Both the position numbers and the translations under genes were made by a program. From the NCBI GenBank assembly GCA_958299035.1, contig CATQJL010000112.1:86012636-86076635 (forward strand): DNA of 64,000 nt, in the 5' to 3' direction. The stretch comes from Cylicocyclus nassatus (Eukaryota > Nematoda > Chromadorea > Rhabditida > Strongylidae). The notes under the pieces were generated by a model. That model had not been told where the DNA came from and ran no database searches. It was given only the letters and a program-made list of their open reading frames with translations. Below, piece by piece: positions 45,571 to 59,500 of this stretch; within the stretch, counting starts at the first letter, position 1; every line of letters begins with the position of its first letter.

Positions 45571-46393
45571 TGGCCGTATTCATCAACGAACCGTGAGGGT
45601 TAAACTAACCCTGGAGGGTTAAACTTACGTGATTCATCAGGGTTAATTTAACCCTAGCTCATAGCAGGGTTAACTCTACCCTAACATTCCATACAAACAT
45701 TTCGCATGTAATAGTTTATGGAAAACGATCAACGAGTATTGTAGTACTTAGTATTGGTTGTTGTTATAGTATTTAGTTTCTACTTCGTTTTATGTTTATA
45801 TTCGAAGTACATAAAACGCTGACTTCGCGAGAAAAAGAAATCTAGCTTTGGTGACAAATGAATGCGACGAGGAAAAATGGCATTCCACTCTGACAAGTGC
45901 CAGAAAAGAAGAACCCCTTTATAATAACACGCATTGACCCCTAAAAGAGTAGCACAAGCCCGGTATAAAACGAATTGCGCAAAAGTAGAACTTACACTGC
46001 ACAATTGCACACATGAAAATAAACTGCTGTAAGATTGGATGCTGCACAAGTATGCTAGGGATGTATTATAAAAACTAGTGTTAGAAGCTTATTCGTTGAC
46101 TATACTACTATAACAGTCAAAGAATACAAGTATAAAGTGAATTTAGCCCGTACTTAGGCATTCTGTGATGTGAGTTTGCACAGCGCATGCGTATCTGACG
46201 CCTTAACCCTCCAGGGTTAGTTTAACCCTCGGGGTTGATGAATACGGCCACAGGTTCGTTAATCGATACGGGTAGATCGCGTTCCGTGGTAAACCCTAGC
46301 CTATGGTTGATGAATACGGCCAATGAACCCTGAGGGTTAAACTAACCCTGGAGGGTAAGCTTAACCCTCAGGGTTCGTTGATGAATACGGCCA
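45571..46393. repeat. TTAACCCT-rich foldback element and satellite copy
   Basis: The left end TGGCCGTATTCATCAACGAA and right end GATGAATACGGCCA (46250) are inverted. Both arms carry AGGGTTAAACTAACCCT and CCAGGGTTAG units. A second, compact palindrome with the same ends occupies 46309-46393. The central 45720-46150 is unrelated AT-rich sequence; a minus frame there (45780-46049) is not supported. Confidence 0.8.
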
Positions 46394-48783
46394 CTGGAGT
46401 ATCATTTAGGTATTTGCCACAAAATCGTTTTGGACGGATAATTGAGACATGAAGCCCGCACAAAATTTGATTAAGTTTGACAGAATCGAATTGCTAAAAA
46501 AAATTAAAGCTTGAGAGGTTAAAAATTTCCAAATTTGCTATAAAACGCTGCTTTAGGAAAAATTCTGTTGTTTTTTTTAAGAAGAGATGCCTCATGATTT
46601 TGACAACTTGATTTTTCTATATAAAATTACTCAATGCAAACTAGAGAAAAGAAGGTTTTACAATTTTAATATAAACTGAAGGCAGATCTTTGGTTTTTTT
46701 GAAGATTTCTGAAGATCATAAAGTCCATAAGTTAATTACTGTTCTGGACATCTATTCCTTCTATTTCTAGCCGCTATGCCGTCAGGTTATTATCTGATCA
46801 GTATTTGGATAATTATTTGCAGTAACCCTCCCCTTCGATTCTCTAAAACCATCCCCATATGGACGAAGGCGAATTGCATTCAACACAGAGTATCTTATCC
46901 AAAAAACCGTTCACTAGCAGTTTCGGAAACGGAAATTTCGGATGTTGAACCTCTTAACCTCTCTAATAACGAAAATTTTCTCCAACAACATTTGAAGTGA
47001 AAAGAATACTTCTACTCGCAGCTTTTTGTCACTAGGTTGTTCTTCTCAAGGCCGCGAATAGTTGATTGCACGTTGCCGCATCAGTTCAAGCACCTAGCAC
47101 TCTCCGGCAACGTTTCCCCAGCAAATAACTCGCGTTTTCCTCTCAATTCCAGCAACTCTCGCGTTCAAAATTAGTTTATTTTCGGCAACAGCTTCTTCTC
47201 TTACATATATAAATGCAAATATACAATATTGTAAAGTTTCTGCTGCTTTTGATGACTGGTGTTAATGGGCGGGGCAGAGGTGCACAATGAGTCGTACATA
47301 ACCCGGGTTGACTCAGTGAGGGGAGGAACGCCTACCAGTTTAGTCTCGGCGTTCGTACAAGGTTGTTTTCCTCCAGAGATAGCGATCGTACTGTCCATTC
47401 AACAAAGACTTAAAACCACCTCTTCTTTAGCTAAGTCGTAAAGACGGTTCCATGCCTTTTAAGGCTTTTCTTATGCTATTCTTATATCCTGCAGGACCGC
47501 ATGCTCCAAGTTACCACAAATTTTCATCTTCTATTTTTTCCAACCTATAGGATTGCAGTCAAGACTAATATTATTATCATTCCTTTTCCTTCTTCTCTCT
47601 TCTATCTTACAGTCATAGTTATTGGTCCATAGAAGTTCTAAAACCCGATTTAGTGTATTTTACGATTCCATGCAGTCGGATACGCTATCTCTGCTATTAC
47701 GTAAAACTGCACGATTTCCAGGGAGTTAGCCAACGCAGGACTCTCAAATAACGTACTTCTTAAATTTGGTAAAAACCAAGAAGATTACAAAAAATCCCGA
47801 ACTTAGGCTTAAGAGCCAAATTCTCTTAAAAAATGTGCAATCGCACCCATTAGCAAGAAAACCCATTTCTATAGTCGTCTCACAAAAGTTCCAAAGCTGG
47901 ATTACTGTAGCTGAACGGATCATCTTGTGTTTTCCGTATTTCATCCCCATTAGGCTGCGTACAAATGAGCAAAAAATCAAAAAAAAATTCCAAAATTCTC
48001 AGAAGCTCACATATTTATAGCAGCTTTGAGTGACGGATCAAAATCCTTCATTTTTCTGCTAGAAAACGCCATCAATGTTTAAATCTGATTTTCTGACAAA
48101 AAAATATTATTTTATTTTATTTTTATCAAAAAGCAAGTAGTAGATCAATTTGGTGCATCTGTACCACATGAAAACTGGCTTTTTGACTATTACGATCGCT
48201 CTGCATTAGGTTTTGTAAAATCCCATGCTATGATTGTACTTGGCAACGGTCCTAAGCGGATCATCCCTTCCGCATTAGCTGATCAACGCGAGATCCGATT
48301 CAGTGGTCACTTTTATTGGCTACGATGTGGATTTTACGCTGACTGAACTAGACATTCCGCTGACCACCCATGTTTCGAAAACTGCCCTTTGAGATTTTTT
48401 GCAGCACCCAAAAAAAATGACCTGTCATGTTTCGACAAGAATATGACGGGAGAAAAAGTGAGAACGCAAAAAAAATCTATAACTTCGAGAAATCCGAAAA
48501 AAAATTCTTCTTTTCCATTGAAAGGAAATTATAAAACGATCTAAAGAAACATTTCTTCATGCGCAAAATTAGCTTATGGTGCTTTAATTATGCACCTAGC
48601 TTTCGATTTTATGCACGAATGCACATCTGCAAAGGAAAAGGGAAAATTCCGATTTGGTATTCGTAAAGGTTTTTCGGTTCTACGCATGATTTGGCGCATA
48701 AACTTCCGAATGCAAGGACAAACCATCCAAATTCTATAGAACGTAACATCTCACAAAACCTTGCAATGTCTTCAAGATATACC
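46394..48783. other. Spacer, no supported gene
   Basis: A 74-codon frame at 46776-47000 (+) follows a TTTCTAG acceptor-like site but has no domain. A 65-codon minus frame at 47201-47398 is likewise unassigned. Confidence 0.4.
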
Positions 48784-48951
48784 CTTTGAAAATGGCTTGG
48801 CGGCTGAAAGGCGGGGCTTCGTTACCTAATTTGGCTAGGTCAGATCAGAGACCATGCGCGTGTGAGAGACGCTGACTGCGTCGCGAGCGCGAGCGGCTTC
48901 AATTAGGTAACGAAGCCCCGCCTTCCAGCCGTCAAGCCAGTTGAATCAAAG
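48784..48951. mobile_element. Palindromic MITE, GGCTGGAAGGCGGG family, copy 2
   Basis: 168 bp. Arms GGCGGCTGAAAGGCGGGGCT and AACGAAGCCCCGCCTTCCAG, outer CTTTGAAAATGGC / GTTGAATCAAAG. Matches 38839-39008; the GC-rich centre differs. Confidence 0.85.
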
Positions 48952-50533
48952 GTCATATCTTATAGATTGCCGTAATTGCCGCATAAAAATATAAAAATCA
49001 CAAAATGTTCAAAAAGGTCTCAATTTTGACCAATTATTCTTAGATATATCCAATAAGCACAAAATGCTCTACAACTGGTTAGTCAAGATCAAAAGCGAAA
49101 TTAATCGTGGGTTTATTTTTTCAACATTTTATTTATTTATTGCGAAATTTTGAGAAAAATGTAAGTGTTTCTGATTACTTTTCAGCCTATTTCCGCGACG
49201 CAACGTGGATTTTTGCTTAGAGCACATTAAAATCACGACTTTCTCTTTTCAGCATGAAAGGCATCATAGGAATTTGTTGAAACAGGAAAACAAACGATTT
49301 TCCAAAATTTTGTTGCAAGACTTTTGGACCGTCCTAATATCTTGTCGACATAACGATTTACTTGAGAAAGTTGTCCAAGATTTTTTTCGTCGCTTGACTC
49401 ATCCTATATTTTTTGTCCAAGCTGAGCAGCCCTGGGACAAACAAAAAAATGAGACTCATCCTATATTTTTTGTCTAAGCAAACGAAACTTAGAGGTTTAC
49501 TGCGATCATCACTTGTCTGCATAGATTTACTTACAATTAGTCATGGAACCAGTTCTGCAGAATCCTGCAAAAAATTCAATCCAACACATAGGAGGAGAGA
49601 CGAAGAAAAACCTTTACTGTGTCCATCATCCTTTTTTTGCCTTCAGGGATATCATTATCATGTAATTATATTTTACCCTACTGTCTACCTGTGGCCATTT
49701 TTCTTGGTTCCACTCGGAAGTGGGGATTTTTGAACAAAGAAAAGACAAATGCAGTAAATAATAAATTTGACAAACTGCAAACTAATGTATCTTTACTGCA
49801 ATACTTTTCACCCTAGCACGGAACCTTCTAGACTTCTGCCCCCTCTCCCCCCCCCCCCTTCTCACCCTCATTCAAAAGGAAAGCAATGACTAGAAATTTA
49901 GTGTTTCCAAATCTCACATTTTTACATTTACGTTCTGTAAACGAGGCAATCCATATTTTTCCAGTTCTTCGTGTACTTGTACAGTTGAAAAGCCCTTGTA
50001 ACTACTACTTCTGTCTACTTAAGTTTTTTTTCTGCCCCAGTTTTTCCCGTACACTTCATTTTTTTCTCATCTCCGCAGTATGTATACTTTCTATTTCTTC
50101 TTCCCTATTCGTAATCCTTTCCGGAATGTTATTGATTCTCCCGATTTTCTCCCTATGGTTCATGCTTTTCTGATTTATAGAAGAGGAATTTTTCCAAATG
50201 TATCCTCAGCTACATAGAATTTTTTGGCAAATTTTGGGTAGTGTACTCCTTGTTCATATACTGATTTTTAGCCTCAGCTAAGTCATTGCTTGATTTGCAG
50301 CTCATATAATTCATTCCTTGCCGGGAAATTCAATTTTGAACCTTCGCCCAGCACCGTAGTCGAGAACATGGGTTGGTCAAAAAGTACGGTACTGGGTAAG
50401 AGTGATTAAAGGGAAATTTCTAGGCCAAAAAGGAATTAAAAATCTGCTTTTAGGCAATGGCTTAACTAGGAGTCAACTAAAAAACCCATTTACCAAAAAC
50501 TGTCTAAAGATTTCTTTTATATAACTTTCAGGG
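48952..50533. other. Upstream region of the amine oxidase gene
   Basis: Includes an imperfect local duplication of ACTCATCCTATATTTTTTGT (near 49398 and 49454), a C12 run at 49847-49858 and a CCCAGCACCGTA...TACGGTACTGGG inverted repeat near 50347-50396. No confident coding frame. Confidence 0.45.
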
Positions 50534-53500
50534 ATGTATCCAGTCTTAATTTTCGCCAGTTTTCTGCTGTGTTTCATTCCTACTACCGAGGGCCAAGAAT
50601 CGAACGATGAGGTAAGTTTCAAATTTACCCAACCACCTAACTTATGCAGTTTTCTCTTTTATATCTATTTACAAGCAGCACTGCACAAATTCTTGCTAAA
50701 TGTTTTGAACTCACGAAAGTGTAAACTCAAGCTAAAGGCGAGAAAGGCGGCGCTGAACAAACAGAACATTCCTCAGCAAGTTCTGAACTCAAGAAAATGT
50801 CGCTACTTTTCTTAATCTCCCAATTTCTTCCAGTACCATTATTTTTTGAGCAATAAACAGGTCTCAAGGTGGGTTTGGCCTCAAGCCCTATACACACTGA
50901 GACCGATGGCGTCTTCCGGTATAAGACCGATCGGATCGGATTTCCCCTCGCGTGTAACAATCATGATTGTTTGTTCAAAGAACTCGGGGGTGGGGGGGGG
51001 GGGAGCAAAGAGGTTCCAGGCAATTATCTAACAAGAGGCGAGGAAGCATAGTATTGCAGGTGGAAAGATGGGAAAAGGGAGGGAAATGGTGGAACGATTG
51101 GGAAAGAGATCAGATGTTGGGGTGATAATGCATATAATGGAACTACCTACAATGGCTACCGTATTTTGTTTGAACATCTTGTTTATAAAATTCTTTTTCC
51201 AGTTGAGTTACTTCTATGCAGCATTTACCTGTCGTCTTCAGTTATAACTAAGCGCCTAAACAACAAAGTTGAGCGACATGATATGTCAAAACAACCTGAC
51301 AGCAGCCACCATTTAGGTTGGAATTGTTCGAGAATCTGGTTTCTTGGGTGATCAAAATGCTAATGTAAAAAACAAAAAATAACAATGACGATTGACATTG
51401 TAATTGTGTCATATCAAATTAAGTAGCCAAAAGTAATACAGGTAAGTCTGCTTTTTTGACAAAAATAAGGCCCTTTAGATAAATGAGCGTTACACGTAAG
51501 TTCTTTTTCTTTTCATTATATAGTCCAAAATATTGTCAGATAAGTCCGGAGACTGCTAGATAAGTCGGACTTGTCTGCAGACGGACTTATCTGATAGAGG
51601 CCCTATCTGTTAGAATAGTAGTTAAAAGCCCGCACATTTTCTTTGGTGCGACTTTCGAGAGCTTCAAATCTATACCTAGTCAGAAAAACAAACCAAAACT
51701 TAACGATGTCTAGCTGGGAAACATGAGTGATGTGAACTTCCATTTTTTGGATTGAAGGTCGTAGCTTATTTATTGACCAAAGAACATCTAGGTCGGATAA
51801 GCACTGGACTTGTATCCCACTCATGCCCTAATGGAAGCAAACCTTGTACGTGAAACCCATGGGCAATAAAACTGCAACTACTTGTTTCCATTTGTAATTC
51901 AACTTTATGAGTTCTATGCAAACAAAAAAGCTGGGAAATTGCCACGCCTTTTTTCGTGATTTTCATGAAAATTCAGGAGACTTCCTGAAAACACTTTCAG
52001 AGGGAGTGCCAAAGCCATGCCCCCGTCTCAAAAAATTCTGTTACCCCCTCCCTCCCCCGCCCAAGTTACTCAAGTGCCAGCACAGATGAAAATATTGAGG
52101 CAATATCAGCTAGCATATTGGCTAACAAGAAAAAAGGGTGGGAGAGGGGGGGGGGAATGAGATGAAACTTCTAGGGGTTGCAAGTACATTCTAACAACTA
52201 GGCCAACTTTCACCATTTTCGAGGAATTAAGCCAGCCAAAATTTGTGGTATGTGACAACAGGTGGCCCTGAAAGTAAAACACTTTCGCAAATGAATCGAG
52301 GTGTTTTTATTTGATAGCAGATTTGGGGGACTATTCAGTAAAGCAAATCAAGCTCTACTAAATGACCATCACAGATCCATCCAAGTCGTGAATCAAGTGA
52401 AATTCGGAGTCAAAAACAATTTTTCGACCACCTCAAAAATTGGATCTCCTTCCAGAAAATTCCTGCGAACCTCCGACTTGGTTATCATACAGTAGTTTTT
52501 ATCATATAGTAGTTTTATATAGATGTGCATTTGCTGATTTTTTTCGCAACTCAAGATTAAGACACAGAACTTGTCCAAAATGCAAAACTGTCACTTTTAT
52601 GATTTTTAATGTTAAACTTGGTACTTCTCAGTTTATGCATGTAGAGCTAAGATTCAAGATTTTTATTAAGGCTTGCACTAAACAATTACATATGGGGGAG
52701 GAGCTGGGGGGGGGGGGGTACCATTTTGGGACTATCTTGTTTCCTCGATATCTGCGAAAAATCAGCAGATGCATTTATGAATTACTACATATGTATTCTG
52801 CATGACGACCAATCTGGAGCTTCATAGATCTCAGCTGATAGATTTTTTTTTGATTATTGACTCCAAACTCCACATGGTGGACTTAGGTGGATCTTTGATG
52901 GTTATCTTGAAGAGCTTGCTTTGCTCTACCCAACTGTGCCCTAAGTTTGTCGAAGAAAAGCAACAGTTTGGTTTATTCAAAGAAGGATTTACTTAAAGAG
53001 CTCTAATAAAACGATTTAACTTTGAGTTGTAAATCCGTAAACCACTCTCAATCAAATAAAGCCTACTGCTGAATTTTGAGAAGAGATAAAAGTGCACTGA
53101 CCAAATCATCTCGAGGAAGACACATTCCTGGAAATCCTGACTTCCTACTCTTGCTGCCAGAGGCTTGGCAGAGTTTTTCATTAGCTGGTATCCATGCAAA
53201 ATTTCCAAACTTTTTCGACGGGTAAACTGTACGTCAGATATTGTTAGAACTACATAGTTAGTGTTTGTATAAGTTTCAGTTGTCCGCAAAGTGCAGTAAT
53301 TGCAAAATGCACTCGAGCGCAATCACGTACCGTGCAGCATGATTCCGGTTCTAGAGCGCATTCTCTAGAGTGACTTCATAAATTCCAAAGCAAATATAGG
53401 CTGTTAGACACAGCTACTTCTATTAGAAAGTACTTAGGGCGTTGAACAGCATGCTCAAACAGCAGTTGCAGATCTTTGATGTCGTTGTGGTTGGAGCGGG

Positions 53501-56500
53501 TCTTACCGGACTAAACGCAGTACGAGAGCTGAGACGGAAAATTCCACAAGCTCGAGTGAAAGTGTTGGAGGGACGGCCTGAGGTAAAGACAGACTATTGC
53601 CAAAAGCCTCAGATTGGTAATTATGATAATTCAAGGTTGGAGGACGAATTCGAGCAAAATCGATGCACACAGCAGAAGGAAACGCCTTGGTTGATACAGG
53701 TGACTATGAGTTTTCAGAAGGTGTAAAAAGTTCTAGAATAACAAATAGAAAGAGGCAAAATATCGGAAATTCTGAAACCGAACATTGGGCAAAACATTGC
53801 CCCTATCCAGCAGCTCTTTCTAGTGGCGTATCCTGGATTTCCGTTCGGAGGAGAGGCGACAAAAAAATTTTCGGGGTTGGTCACGCACTCCGAAAACTTT
53901 GAAATGGTTTCCAGAATTTCTGCGGACCTACCCCGACCCGAAAAGAAATCTTTAAAGGTTACAATGAATCAAAAATATTTCAAACATTTATAATTACAAT
54001 AAATCACTTACACATCTTTATAACTCATACGAATAACTTTAAAAAATTTCACAACCCATTCGGAGAGTGGGGGGTGATAGTCGGTTTCAATCGTGGTGTC
54101 CCCGTTTGCGTTGCGGATGCGTAGCCGCGCATAAAATAGGCATTGCAGCTGGGACTAGCTGTACACTCTATAATCGTTTACCATCTCCTTCAAGTGATAT
54201 TCTATAACTACGCGAGAATGTGGAAGCTTTCCGCGCTTTTTTTGTTGAAAATGCTTTGTTCTAATCTTACAAACAATCTCCTTCAGGATCTTACTTCATA
54301 TCACCATCTGCTAATGAGGTAGTCGATTTGGCCAATGAGATTGGACTCACGCTGTACACGCAATCTAATTGTGGACTGAGGTCGCTAAACATTCGTGGTT
54401 ACCGAAGATCGAGACGGTAAAATGATTGCTAAATATGGACAGATAGGCCAGAATTTTAACGAGAAATTTTTTTAGGCAAGCCGGATTACTTTCCACCAAG
54501 CACACCTTTGACGACGTGCTAGCATCTCCAGCCCTTCTGACTCTAGCAAAACAGAATGTCCACGACTATCTAGCTAATCAACACACTACTCGAGCCGAAA
54601 CCGACACAGCAAATCGTCTTCTTCAAGTGAGTAAAAAATCCACAACTGGTCAAGATTACCTTGTCATCTTAGGTTCTTTATGATTCTCCCGATGTAAACT
54701 CCTCAGTGCTGCATATCATGCTAGCATCAGGAAGTGAAAATGGTACTTTGGCTGATATGCTTTCACGCTATGGACATGGTCAAAGTCTGCTGATGCAAGG
54801 TGGACTCCATAGACTTACAAGGTCGGAAATGTTTAAGGTTATATAAGTAGTAAAAACTGCTGTAAAAAGGCTAGTAAACTGTGCCGCATTTGTTTGACTC
54901 ACAATAAGCTATTTTTCTTAATTTCTGAAATTTCGAAAGAGCAATTTTTGTATTGTCAAAATAACGCCCTACTGATGAGTCATTGCCAATGACAGCATAT
55001 GTACAGCCTGTGTCAACAGGATCTCCATTTTCCATCCGCGCCACCGCACGCCAGAGATTCGCACGCTTCACGTGCGTATACTGAGGTACTTACAAGGAAA
55101 GTCAGATAACTTAGATTCGTATTTTGATATAAGACACATACATTTGAGATCAGCATTAGACCCTGATTTTAAATAAGCCTTACTTACTGACTTTTTCTCT
55201 GCAAAATTTGCAAGCTCTAACCTACCTGACAATACGGTATCACCTTCTAAGTACATCCTGCGTCAAGTTTCTTGCCATTGTCAACAGACTCAAGCTGATA
55301 TTCTTTAAAGGCAGCGTACACCCAAAATCTAAGTTACCGAATTTCCTAGATCTTTCTATACCGTGTATATCCTGGGCCCAGAAGAAGACCAACTGCGTTG
55401 GTCCGGTCTCCCAATGTTGCTTCTGAGCGGAGAAAACCCCCCTCAATTTTCTTTCACTACGCCCCTTTTCTTTCGCTCCGCCTCCTCCGGACGGATCCAC
55501 GACAGCGTAAGCTTCAGTTGCCGTTGCAGTTGCTGTTGCAATGCTGTTGCATCTGCAACTGCATTTGCAACAGTGCAGTTGCTTTTTGCGGTGCGCCTCC
55601 TTCGGGCGACGAACCACGACAGCATATGCAGCAGTTGCATTTGCAACTGCAGGTTGTCATGCTGTTGCAGCTGTGGCATGCCGACGGGGACGAGCAGTTC
55701 GAAACTCGTCCGCCTCTGAAGAGAGGGTCCCCGGAAAACGGGGTTTTTTGGGACTTTTGGAGGTTTTCAATGACATAACTGTAATCAGCGGCACGGAAAG
55801 GCCTCAGAATGACAAAAACATCGATGGTGAAATTTTGGGTGTACGCTGCCTTTAAAGGCAGCGTACACCCAAAACAAATGCAACAGATGTTGCAACAGCA
55901 ACTGCAACTGCAATTGCAGCTTACGCTGTTATGGATTCGTCCGGAGGAGGCGGAGCGAAAGAAAAGGGGCGGCGTGAAAGAAAATTGAGGGGGGTTTTCT
56001 TCGCTCAGAAGCAACATTGGGAGACCGGACCAACGCAGTTGGTCTTCTTTTGGGCCCAGTATATACACGGTGTAGAAAGATCTAGGAAATTCGGTAACTC
56101 AAATTTGGGGTGTACGCTGCCTTTAAGTATCCCAGTACCTCTTTTAGCCATTTCCATCAACAGGCCGCCTTCCCAGTAATGAGTGGTATGTCAATTTCGC
56201 ACAAAAACACCCTCAAACTTTCTTCAGAGAATGTGCCGCAGTTAAGGATAGCATATTTGGGATCAGCGTTCGAATTTGATTCCAAGTATATTTGTCTCAT
56301 CTCAAAACGTGAATCTAACGATAAGTTACTTGAATTCCTTTGTTAGGTCTCATCATTCAGAGGTGCGCACGCAAAGCCCCCGCGCTAAGGACAGGGCTCG
56401 GCAAGAGGTGGCTTACAAGCAAGCTGGGTGTCGTTTTTGGGATGAAAAGCAAAGGGGGTTTCGTTTTTGTGACCGAAGACACACTTAAAATTGGCGATTT

Positions 56501-59500
56501 GGCGACGTTTTTTTTTTAGTCGACGTTTCGTTTTTTGGAGGATTTTTAGGGAAAATGGTGGGGGGTCAAAGAGGACTTCGTTTTTCGCATTTTCATCTAG
56601 CCACCTCGTGCCGAGCCCTGGCTAAGGATGCGCCGTTCCCATGCAAAAAGAGCACGTAAGTGACACAGGCTGTAACTTCTATATGTAAAGTGCTAATTGA
56701 AGTTTTACATGCTAGATATTAGCTATAGACACAAGAATCTTTACGCTTAGTAAAAAACCTTCATAAATTACTTCAAAATCTTAAATTTTTCCGCATTATC
56801 GAATGCTTTTCCATGTACACAGTTCACATAAAAAATCAGATAGTCAAAAAGTTAGGATCTTTCATTCTGGTAAAGTTCCAACTCATTCTATCGACAAGTA
56901 TGACTTCCAACTGTCTTTGCATTAGCATTGGTTCCCAGTTGAAAATAAAAGTGAGAGAATTTTACAGATGGAAAAACTTGTGTTTGGAGGCGAGCAACAG
57001 AATTGTTTTGTTGCTCAAGTGAATATGAAAATGTTTTTGATGAATAGTCCCTTGCCCTTTCCTCATATCTGCCAAATAGCCTTGACAAAGTTTCTACACT
57101 AAAGGAAGATTAAAGTTTACCAAAATTTATGTTACGATTATAATCAAATGTTCCAACACAGAAGAACATTGTGTTAATTAACATGCATTTCAGTGCTCTA
57201 GCTGATTGGGTGGATATTGGATTCAATCAAACAGTCACTGCCATAGAAGAGAGTAAGCAACTTTACGACTTGTACTTTTTTCGTCGCTAGTGGTATAGGT
57301 TTGAAGCCAAATTTACGCTTAAGTGCAATTATAGTTCATTTATAAAATCGTGACGACGGATTTTACTGCGGACTTTGCGTCCACAGGAGCATAGAAGCTT
57401 ATACAAGAAGACATCACCTCAACGTTTAGCTCAGTTACTTCCAGTGTCTAGATACAATCGTAAGCAAAAAACCATTCGACTAGAGATGAAAACCAGGAAA
57501 ATGCGGTTTTCGGAAGTGGCGTGCGTGTCGCGTGCGGTCGCGCCATCTCACGATTTTTCAAAAGCCCTATACTCACATTGATGCAAATTTGCCTTCAAAG
57601 AAGCCATCAAAAACCTCATCAACAACGCATCTAATTATATTCAGGTGAATCCCATGCAATCGTCAAGACCAAAACTACGTTCTATAGAGCTAGACAGGTT
57701 ATTGTCACAATTCCACCAGTTCTTACAACGTCCATCGAATTCACTCCACCACTGGAAAGCGATTTTGCTCAATTTACAAGTAGGAACTTTTCAACAAATT
57801 ACCTTGCCCTCCTTACTTCCAACAAGGCAATTCTAGAAGACTATGCTCCAGCTGGAAAGGCTTACTACTTCACCATAACATACTCGAGCCCATTTTGGAG
57901 GTCGAATGGAAAGAATGGACAGGTAAACGCGAGCGACTGGGTTCGTAGTGATAGCAGTAGTCCCTTTTTTAAGAAAGTGGATCAAATAATAGCGCATTTT
58001 TTGCTTAGATAATCTACACGAATGCGCAAGGCCCGATTGTATGGCTAACAGCTTTCGACGTCGGTAGGCCTACATTATGTGGTAAGTGTCTAATCAGTTT
58101 AATTTCACCTACGCCTCTACTCTGCATCAGTAAAATACTGAGATAACAAAAAAATCTAGTCATAACATCAACAGAATAACAGAAAAGTTTAGTCTATAGC
58201 CGAGTCATCGCACGCAGAGACAGGGTGCAGTTGCGGACGCGATCGGCGTCTCCCTGATCTAGTGCTCTTGAATCCCTCTTACCGCCTGCTGTCTCCTCCG
58301 AACATAAACTATCTCACTTGGGCAACGGCGTCCAATCTTTGCGTAAGATGACTCGCCTGTACCTCTTTCTACCTTTCACTTAGCAGTGAAAAAGTCATTC
58401 AATACTCACTCCTTACTCTCTTACCCGTTTATTTTTGAGGAATTGTAGGATTAGCTTAAGGTTAAATATGATGAACCCGTTACTCGGAATGATTCACACC
58501 ATAAATATATGTCTACTAGGCTTTCCGTTCGATTTTACTCAATTACATTTTCTAGCCGGAACCGGCTCTACTGGAATGCTTTGGGGAATCGCGCATTTCG
58601 CTGATGAAAAACCAATCAGTCAAGCTCAACGCAATGCCGCTTACGTGGAAGTCGTCACCCAAACCCTTGGTTTGGGAACACACTTGCCTTTGGATGTCAG
58701 GTCAGCCCGTGATTCAAAGGCAATGACTCGGGAAAATTACGAGTGCGAGCTTTTCGCACCTACATGGCCTTCTGGATCCACCGAATTCGAGATTGTGCTT
58801 GAAAAGTCAAAAAAGTGCTTTTTCGGCATTTTTTCGGCCTTGGAGACTGCTGAGGGATTGGGCGAGGGATTCTTGCCAAAAACAGCGACTGGCTGCAGGA
58901 TACTGTAAGTCCGCCCATGTTGGCGGCAATTGGCTGATCCGCTCAGGCAACCAATCGCGACTTGGTTGGCGATGGCTCGCTCATCCCCTCCAATAATCTC
59001 CAAACGTTATAGAAAGCATTTTCTCGACTTTTCAAGCACAGCCCTGGACTCAGCGCATTTAGAAGTATAAAGAGGGACGGGAAACCCGTAAATGAAAATC
59101 TCCTGAGCCACTGCTTTCGAGAAAACTGTTTAGAGCTGGCGTAGCTTATCTGTTTTTGCAGTGACGAGCATTATGTATCAGATCAATTTGCTCGAGGTGC
59201 GGTAGGTGTTCTGACTCCAGGTGTGGAAGCCGAAAGTCTGAAGTATCTGCAAGGAGTGAACACTCATGGGGAGGTGAGTCTTCCGTTTTTCTGCAGGAAA
59301 TTTTGATGAGATTTCTAATTTTAGCGTGTGGTCTTCGCTTCCGCTGAGTACTCCAACTCATCTATGGGATTGATGAACGGAGCTCTGCTTTCGGGAAAAT
59401 TGGCAGCATCGGTGGTGACTTCAAGACTTAGCAATCTCACAGGTACGTTACGTACAGTTGAGTAGAGGTGCCGGTAGATATGGTGCCTTTGCGGTGCCGA

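Noticed and set aside
45571..46393. Interstitial telomere
   Set aside because: The TTAACCCT words are embedded in inverted, capped elements and do not form a continuous tandem array; the motif is also not TTAGGC.
55240..56179. Frames of up to 184 codons on both strands
   Set aside because: They lie in palindromic TTAA elements, so each frame has a mirror copy; low-complexity GTTGCA repeats keep them open.
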